This document shows, one piece after another, positions 57,600 to 64,000 of a stretch of 64,000 nt of DNA. The notes under the pieces were generated by a model. That model ran no database searches. It was not told the DNA's origin and saw only the letters and a program-made list of their open reading frames with translations. Each line of letters begins with the position of its first letter. Position 1 is the first letter of the stretch. The translations under genes and the position numbers were made by a program. Source of the DNA: Gonocerus acuteangulatus (lineage: Eukaryota > Arthropoda > Insecta > Hemiptera > Coreidae); the NCBI GenBank assembly GCA_946811695.1, contig OX328124.1, positions 93,401,176-93,465,175 on the forward strand, given 5' to 3'.

Positions 57600-58850
57600 A
57601 TATAGATAGTAAACATGCGAATAAAATTGATTACAGCTAAGTTGTTTGCACTTATTTTATATTAAAAAACGTTTAATGTTTATGTTTATGTGCCAAAACG
57701 CACACCTGGCAAATCTCACTTTGCTGACAAGACTCATAGTATTCTTTAACCTTGACAAGTTGAAAGAGTTCTGCCTCAGACGTCCTCAGTTTTTGGTGTT
57801 GGACAAAGTAGCTAACTAACAGGTTGCGAACGATCACGGCAGTTACAAATGTACTTATTTTAAGACAAAAATAATTGTATTAGTCTAAAACAAATATATG
57901 TATTTTGACAGTTTATTATCTTATTTTGTTAAATTTTCAATTTTAGTTTTACATTGTTTTTAAAAAAAAGCAAAACTGCTCGATGAAATGTGCGTCAATT
58001 GCACATAGTGTCGACTAATTGGTGTAACTCGATTTTGACGTGGCTGTTGAGTTTGTGATTCATTTCGTTCCTCAGATTTTTGGCAAATATGTAACAGCAG
58101 ATGTATTATATGAGTAAAATATAGGTACCAACGATTCAATCATGACAAAAATGATAAGATTAACAGAATTCAAACAGATTTGTAAAATCAGTGAAAGCTT
58201 ATTGAAGCTATAAAATACTCAAGCAGCATACGACATACGTAATTATACGAAATGAAGAAAACTAACATAAAGTAAAATGAATAGTTTTTTTCGACAAAAG
58301 AATTTCTAATCCATCCATCAGAATTTGTAAAGAATAAAAATATTTAAGAACGGGAAATAGATGAAAAATAAAGATTAAACTTTTTATTTACATTGAACTT
58401 ATCGTTAGTTATTATCTCATTTTTTCTAATAAGATAAGACAGCAATAAAAAGATCTACGCAGATTTTTTTTTTTTTTTTTCTATCCAGATAAAATCAGAA
58501 TTGGCTAAAGCCGCATTAAGGACAATCTAAAAGGATAACAAATGCTACATACGTATATAAAATTGATTGCGCAACGTATGAAACAGCAGTCTAAAATAAG
58601 GTCAATGATATAGTCAAATAACACCCTAAAAATTTGACGAGACTGACAAAAAAAAAACTGCTTTAGTGGATCATGCTAAGAAAATATTCACACATTTTAT
58701 TTTGACACCGTTAAAATATTTGATCAGGAAAGAAACCCCATTAAAGGGAAAAAAATAAATGTCATCTACTTATAATTATTAACAGGATTAGGCAGTTAAT
58801 AAAAAAAATCGTAATTCAATGTCTGTATAAAAGAAGTCTTAACTTTTTTT
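57600..58850. other. Unassigned intronic DNA
   Basis: No ORF or repeat recognised; T run at about 58466-58480. Confidence 0.35.
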
Positions 58851-58854
58851 TTTT

Positions 58855-59000
58855 TTTAATTTTTACGTCCATTTATTATTAACTAAGAATTTTAGGACGG
58901 GTTATCTATAGGTTACCACCCTTTTCTAGCCAGGATAGGGGTAATGCCTTTTCTTTTAAGTGGTCACGCCTTAACCCTCACGGCCATCGGGTCTCCTGTC
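58855..59000 (-). mobile_element. tRNA-derived SINE
   Basis: Same family as 25197: 'ACGTCCATTTATTATTAACT', 'GGTTACCACCCTTTTCTAGC' and head 'ACGCCTTAACCCTCACGGCC'. Box B region is deleted. Confidence 0.75.
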
Positions 59001-59079
59001 TTAATTTATAAAACCATAAAATTTATTCGCAGACAAGGTATAGTTGGGATTCGGCTAGGAGAAAAAAAACGTCAGACTT

Positions 59080-59150
59080 TCAGGAAGAATTCTGTATTTG
59101 GACGTTTCGGCTGCACATTCGCAGCCTTCTTCAGCTAAAAAATACATACA
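59080..59150 (-). ncRNA. Hammerhead-like motif, copy 3 (divergent)
   Basis: Minus strand: CTGAAGA (59134-59128), A, stem II GGCTGC-GAATGT-GCAGCC (6 perfect pairs, 59126-59109), GAAAC (59108-59104) and GTC (59103-59101). Stem I could pair GTATTT with AAATAC across a small internal loop. The ACGT between GAAA and the GUC site is too short for a hairpin and would need dimer pairing. Same core as copies 1 and 2 but different loops; this GCCGAAACGTC pattern is common beside retroelements, so activity is doubtful. Confidence 0.4.
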
Positions 59151-59409
59151 AATTATAAGTAAAAAAACATTCAGAAATGAGCGTATTATATACATCATGA
59201 CAATGATTAGAACCAATCTTATTATTAAACAATGAAAATGCGGTAGTTGGAAAGTAAACAGTATGTTGAAAGTAGTAAGTAAACAGTACAAAAACTAACA
59301 TTTTTATAAAGAACATTTTTATATTGTGAGAAACTCAATCTATTCTATAGGTGAATACAATTTATAATTATATTATATTATATTATAAATAAATAAATAT
59401 CTACAGTAG

Positions 59410-59525
59410 CTATGAATGACCTTTTGAGTCTAGACGTAGCCCTACCTGCGGATGGATCTATAAAGTGTAGGCTTTAATTTATTATTATTTTATGTGCTCC
59501 TGAAGAGCATCATCATATTTGGAAC
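59410..59525 (+). mobile_element. Hammerhead-unit relic 3
   Basis: 'TAGACGTAGCCCTACCTGCG' and 'TGTGCTCCTGAAGAGCATC' align with units 1 and 2 (same order, same spacing up to the CUGANGA core), but the sequence breaks off before GAAAC. Confidence 0.5.
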
Positions 59526-59950
59526 ATCCTCAAAAGATGTTCCAAATATCAGATTGTTTTTTTTGTTTTTTTTCAGGCATATTTCTAGCTTTATACGCTT
59601 TTCTTCAGGGGTGTGTTTAGGAAGTCGTCTCGTCATTTATTTTGACAACATGATGTCTACCTCCTGGTGGTTGGACAGAAAGTCCCTGCGTTTTAGGGGG
59701 CATTTTTAATCGTCAAGCTCGAAGGAAAATTGAAAATTTTAAACAGCGCTGTATTTTTCTTTACTATCTACATTGCCTCGCCATCTAGATTTTATTTAAT
59801 GCCTTTAGATTCCATTGCTGAAGAAGGACTCGGGTTTTCAGGGACACAAAGTTGAAAGTTCATTCAATACATCCTGTTTAGATTTTAACTTTTTACTTAC
59901 ATTAGTAAAAAATTGAGTTGCTTTTGGTGTGATTTTTTCTTTTTAATGTA
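59526..59950. other. Unassigned intronic DNA
   Basis: A short inverted repeat GGAACATCCT-CAAA-AGATGTTCC lies at 59520-59543. The remainder shows nothing recognisable. Confidence 0.3.
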
Positions 59951-59957
59951 TACTCAC

Positions 59958-60140
59958 TATAAAGGTTGAATTCAAGGAATCGTAGAATTCATCTGGTAAA
60001 GGCAGATCCTCTGGTAGATATACCATATTATAACTCTTGGTAGGATTTACCGTGCTTGTTAGAGAGCTCGTCTTGGACCCTGAATATCCTTTGAAGAACC
60101 TTCTTATTCCAGATGACTCGTCTTTAGGCCGTATTTCCAC
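59958..60140 (-). CDS. Exon 1 (first visible) of unidentified minus-strand gene
   Basis: Acceptor ATGATTACAG at 60141-60142 and donor ATA|GTGAGT (near-consensus) at 59957; 183 nt = 61 codons, phase 0 at both ends. Reads VEIRPKDESSGIRRFFKGYS, then SKTSSLTSTVNPTKSYNMVY and LPEDLPLPDEFYDSLNSTFI. As it begins after an acceptor it is an internal exon: the gene's 5' end must lie upstream (beyond 61.8 kb or outside the window). A foldback transposon ends about 30 nt upstream of the acceptor. No domain recognised. Confidence 0.7.
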
Positions 60141-60172
60141 CTGTAATCATTTTATTTTTATTTTAACAACTA

Positions 60173-61784
60173 TACAGGGTGTCCCATATTGAGATGTCAA
60201 AAATTTAAGGGTTTATTCTGCACCTCATTTGTAGTTCAGGGACGCAGAAATGAGCGTCCTATCTCAACATGTAGCAGAGCTATTCAAACATTTGTCTATT
60301 TTCAAAACTATTGGGTTTTCTTATGAAAAACAGTGTTTTCCGGATTTCTGTATCGTAATCGGAAAATCGTGGTTTTCTATGTATCGTAAATGACGACCAC
60401 ATTTTTAGAAACTGCATTAAATTTCCAATAAGAAACACCCATTATTGAAATGTTGTCAGGTAAATTAGGAGCTACACTAAGAGCCACATAGATGTGAACT
60501 ATTGTTATTAGGGTTTTCTTAACTCCATCAATATTTTCTTAATCAGCTATTTGTAGAATTAGCGGTTTGCCTCCACCTCAAAAGTTGCCTTATTTAATAA
60601 GCTTTAAAATGGTACCCTGTTGTTTCAAAAACAAAAATTATTTAAGTCTATTTTTTCTGACTTCTAAGTTAAAACCAATAAATTTGCTTTAGTGTGAAGA
60701 AGCCATTACGAACACATTATTCAATTTCACGCGAATATGGTGATGTCCCATCCTTCCAACATTAGATTAAGGATTAGGGGACACCTTGGAAAGAGTGAAA
60801 TATGACAGAAGAACATTTTGGAAATAATCACAATTATCGTTAACATAATAAATACATATGTTATCTTTTTATGAAATTTCTATTTTTAAAAGTAGTATAA
60901 TAGTCTATGCATTTAAATTTTTTGTTTTATATTTGCAGGAGAGAGTTTGTTCAATACAATTTATAATGAATAACCCAGTTACTAATAAGCAATAACTTAT
61001 AAGCAGAAATTGTAGTGTCTAATTTTATTAAATAGAATAGAATTAAAAATAGAAATTTAATAAAACAAGACCCTGAAAGTATAAAAATATAATATCTGTA
61101 TTTATTGTGTTAATATAATAGCAATAATTGTGATTATGTCAAATATGTTCTTCTGTCATCTTTCACTCTTTCCCAAGTGTCCCCTAATCCTTAATCTGTG
61201 CAAAAAGTGTGTGTACCTAATGTTGGAAGGATGGGACGTCATCATATTCACGTGAAATTAAATAATGTGTTCGATTGGCTTCTTCAAGCTACAGCAAATG
61301 CATTGGTTTTTACATAGAAAACAGAAAATATATACTTAAATAATTATGGTTTTTGAAACAACAGGGTACCATTTTAAAGCTTATTAAATAAGGCAACTTT
61401 TTAGGTGGAGGCAAACCGCTAAGTCTACAAATAGCTGATTAAGAAAATATTTAAGGGTGTTAAGAAAACCCTAATAACAATAGTTCACATCTATATGGCT
61501 CTTAGTGTAGCTCCTAATTTACATGACAACATTTCAATAATAGGTGTTTCTTATTGGAAATTTAATGAAGATTCTAAAAATCTGGTCTTCATTTACGATA
61601 CATAGACCAGAAATCCGGAAAACACGGTTTTCATAAGAAAACCCAATAGTTTTGAGAATAGACAAAAGTTTAAATAGCTCTGCTACATGTTAAGATAGGA
61701 CGCACATTTCTGCGTCCCTTAACTACAAATGAGGTGCAGAATAAACCCTTAAAATTATGACATCTGAATGTGGGACACCCTGTA
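60173..61784. mobile_element. 1.6-kb TA-flanked foldback element (ACAGGGTGTCCCA ends)
   Basis: Ends TACAGGGTGTCCCATATTGA and TGTGGGACACCCTGTA are inverted, flanked by TA on both sides. The arms are matched, with scattered differences, for about 700 bp each ('ATTCTGCACCTCATTTGTAG', 'CTATTGGGTTTTCTTATGA', 'AATGTTGTCAGGTAAATTAG', 'TTATTTAATAAGCTTTAAAA', 'CCTAATCC..AA'), leaving a loop of roughly 250 bp near 60850-61110. TA duplication and ACAGGGTGTCCCA-type ends are typical of mariner/Tc1-type non-autonomous elements. No transposase. Confidence 0.85.
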
Positions 61785-61861
61785 TATACATGACAAATAT
61801 TTGACTTCTAGCAGGGGGAGTGGTGTTACAAAATAATCTTATATAAAATGCATTTTTCCTC

Positions 61862-62015
61862 AAATATTGTCTGCGCGACTTTGTGGGTTCGATTCCCACA
61901 AGGGGTGGTGGCTATTTTTTTCTTCTGGAATAAATAACAGCCACCTCACGTAAACTGTAGATTAATCGTCGCAAAAAAACTGAGTTAAATATAATTGGAT
62001 GTTAAAATTTAAATA
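61862..62015 (+). mobile_element. tRNA-derived SINE, 5' truncated
   Basis: Head reduced to 'GTGGGTTCGATTCCCACA' (box B) and 'GGGGTGGTGGCT', then tail 'GGATGTTAAAATTTAAATAA'. Belongs to the 25197 family. Confidence 0.7.
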
Positions 62016-62019
62016 AAAA

Positions 62020-62940
62020 CGAGTGTTTAATTCAGTGGCTCCCAGCGTATCGAACAGCAATCTTAAATTTAATCAAATTCGATTAAATATAACAACAGTA
62101 AAACAGGATAATAATTATCTTCCATTAAATATTAATACAAAACGGTATTATTATGCAATAAGACCGAAATGCATAAAAAAAAACAAAAAAACTTAAAATA
62201 GTAAAATTGGATTATTTTCTACAAATATGAATGTTATAGCAAGATAATCTCTTTGTTGTAAGCGAATTAAATTATTTTAAGGAAGTTTTCCTCAACATTT
62301 ATCAGATAAATATTTATTCTGTCTAAATCTTTAATATTTTCACAAGAATCTTTTTAAATGAATTCAAATCAAACAAAAATTACAAATTAATATATAAAAA
62401 AAATATCTAAATTATTCAAAGGCCTCAGTAACCAACTTAGTATAGCAATGTTGTATTAGTAATTTTTCACGTATTGAATTTAACAAAATATTGATGTCCT
62501 CTTATAACGAGTCAAATGTCAGAAATGATGTACATTATTTACGATTAGCTATTCATTATAATCAATTAATGATTATTGATTATATAATTGATGGCCATGG
62601 TAAAAATAAAATAATAATAAATATAAAATGTCTAGGTTTATTATGTTTTTAAACAGTGAACTCAATAATAAAAAATAATATATGAAAGCTATAAGGTCGA
62701 AGTGAAACAATAATTACGAAGCATTGGTTCTCATTTTCATTTTTCTTGGATTATAATTAATATAAATGTTCACTCCAAATCAAAAAATCTATCTTATGGT
62801 AACAACAGAATTTTCTCATTAGTTGTGCAGCATACATACAGTATGAAAGCAAAATGAAGGCCGGAACATTCAAATTAAAGCGAGTGCTATAAAGCGTGTG
62901 CACTCCGTCATAGCTCATTACCAGGTATTTTTTTAATATC
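62020..62940. other. Unassigned AT-rich DNA
   Basis: No feature recognised. If the minus-strand gene continues upstream, an exon may be hidden here, but none with good borders was seen. Confidence 0.3.
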
Positions 62941-62944
62941 TAAC

Positions 62945-63070
62945 CCTTTCGTTGCTCTGAACGAGTTAACTCGTGTACGAAAAGCAGTGCCCCAGACGCT
63001 CCACACGAGTTAACTCGTGTTCCACAGGCAGTGCCCCTCACGCTCCACACGAGTTAACTCGTGGTCGGTA
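62945..63070. repeat. Three tandem ACGAGTTAACTCGT palindromes (~42-47-bp period)
   Basis: ACGAGTTAACTCGT is centred near 62968, 63013 and 63055, with 'CAGTGCCCC..ACGCTCCAC' between copies. A TAACCCTTTCGTTGC-type start precedes. Dyads of this sort often mark a transposon subterminal region (compare the TTAA element at 37439), but no partner end was found. Confidence 0.6.
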
Positions 63071-63079
63071 TTAGCCCCT

Positions 63080-63670
63080 TATGTCGCTTCTCCGGCCTAG
63101 TGCTATTAACTCGTATAAAATCAGTGAGACCTAGCGATATTAAGGATGGTTCGTAGGTTCATTAAATCTACGGAATATTATAATTTTTAATTAACTAATG
63201 TGTTTATACAATAACCATACTATGTAAGATATAATAATATCTTATCTCTGAGACATCTAAAGAAGCCATCATGAAATTATCCATTCAATATAATTTTCTG
63301 AGCATTTCTAGGATCTGTAATGACTAATAATTTTTCTCTAAAGGTTAAAGTAACACAGACTTTATATCTCAATTATCCTAAAATTGCTAGTGATTTTATT
63401 ATTTACGAATAGAGCTTCATCCAGTTCTTCACAAAATTTTCGATTTTATCAAATCTTCTTCGTATAATAATTGAAATTTTTCATTGTGCAAGTCTATTAG
63501 TACCTATCTATGAAAAACTGTGAAGTCCTACAATCGCTATTGTTATGTGTAATTGTTGAAGCTGGCACACCTCGCCGCCTATTTGTAGGTCCGTACTTAT
63601 ATTTGTCTCTCCACCCATATTGTTGCTAGTACGGTTTGTATAGATAGTCTCTTCGATATGAGTGACGATG
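63080..63670. other. Unassigned AT-rich DNA
   Basis: No feature recognised. Confidence 0.3.
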
Positions 63671-63679
63671 CTGGAGTCG

Positions 63680-63890
63680 AACGATGAGGAAGGAGTCGAA
63701 CGGTAGTGAAGTAGAGATGAGGAGAGATTGGCGAGCGTACGGGGGGAGTGAAGGTCGATTCACACTATACGTACCGTCACCGGCAGGCCACCGTCCAGCC
63801 GCCGACCCGCAAGATGGTAGCCAATTCATACCATACGGATCTCCACCGACAGGTCACCGTCCATCAACGTCGAGAAAACATCTCTCAGTC
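63680..63890. repeat. GC-rich pair of ~60-bp repeats, MITE-like
   Basis: 'GATTCACACTATACGTACCG' + 'TCACCGGCAGGCCACCGTCC' (63759-63800) and 'AATTCATACCATACGGATCT' + 'CCACCGACAGGTCACCGTCC' (63822-63863) are diverged direct copies. The texture resembles the GC-rich ends of hAT/P-type MITEs. The overlapping ORFs on both strands are not supported as genes. Confidence 0.4.
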
Positions 63891-64000
63891 TGTTTCCTAT
63901 GCGGGTTGACTTAGTTTCTAACAATCTCTATATTAAATAATACAACTACTCAGGCCCAAGTCAAAACTGACCATCAATAACAAACTAACAATATACAAGG

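Noticed and set aside
63626..63914. Overlapping ORFs on both strands near the window end
   Set aside because: They overlap a GC-rich duplicated repeat and have no recognisable peptide or splice sites.

Overview
This is an AT-rich, repeat-saturated eukaryotic window, most likely from an arthropod (probably insect) nuclear genome. Grounds: long (TA)n tracts, tRNA-derived SINEs with A-rich tails, an I/Jockey-type LINE, and remnants of Penelope, Helitron, mariner, piggyBac and hAT elements, with only short exons flanked by GT/AG splice signals. There are no bacterial features, CRISPR array, rRNA or convincing tRNA gene. All calls were made by eye; boundaries of degenerate repeats are approximate.

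Layout. 1-12 kb: a Helitron-like repeat with a nested MITE, a Harbinger-like MITE, a mariner DNA-binding-domain remnant, a hAT-like MITE, a 44-bp satellite, a second Helitron-like repeat and a Jockey RT remnant. 12-19 kb: a small unidentified minus-strand ORF with a CxC motif, MITEs, a 240-bp unit carrying a hammerhead ribozyme motif, a SINE and a GC-richer unique stretch. 19-29 kb: a 2.5-kb Helitron-like repeat with 350-bp internal repeats, a Helitron helicase remnant, a deleted piggyBac with transposase C-terminus and nested SINE, and a foldback MITE whose end seeds a 22-bp minisatellite. 29.3-33.8 kb: a nest in which a hAT-like element was invaded by a LINE with an intact 867-codon RT/RNase H ORF and by a Helitron-like copy. 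34-43 kb: unique AT-rich DNA, a TTAA-flanked MITE, a Penelope GIY-YIG relic, another Helitron-like repeat, a 1.45-kb hAT foldback element packed with GGAA (ETS-like) motifs, and a second hammerhead unit.

44-60 kb (minus strand): the best host-gene candidate. Five exons (60140-59958, 57584-56622, 52094-51210, 45779-45637, 44438-44220) have GT/AG borders and compatible phases (0,0,0,2). They encode about 800 residues of a Ser/Thr/Asn-rich protein with many N-glycosylation sequons, which I do not recognise. Its introns hold SINEs, a solo LTR, satellites and Helitron-like copies. A 1.6-kb TA-flanked foldback transposon ends about 30 nt from the splice acceptor of the first visible exon. The 5' and 3' ends of the gene are not established and probably lie outside the recognised exons.

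The most interesting signals are: two hammerhead ribozyme motifs whose stem I shows two compensatory base-pair changes between copies; the unrecognised glycoprotein-like gene; and the ETS-motif-rich hAT foldback element.
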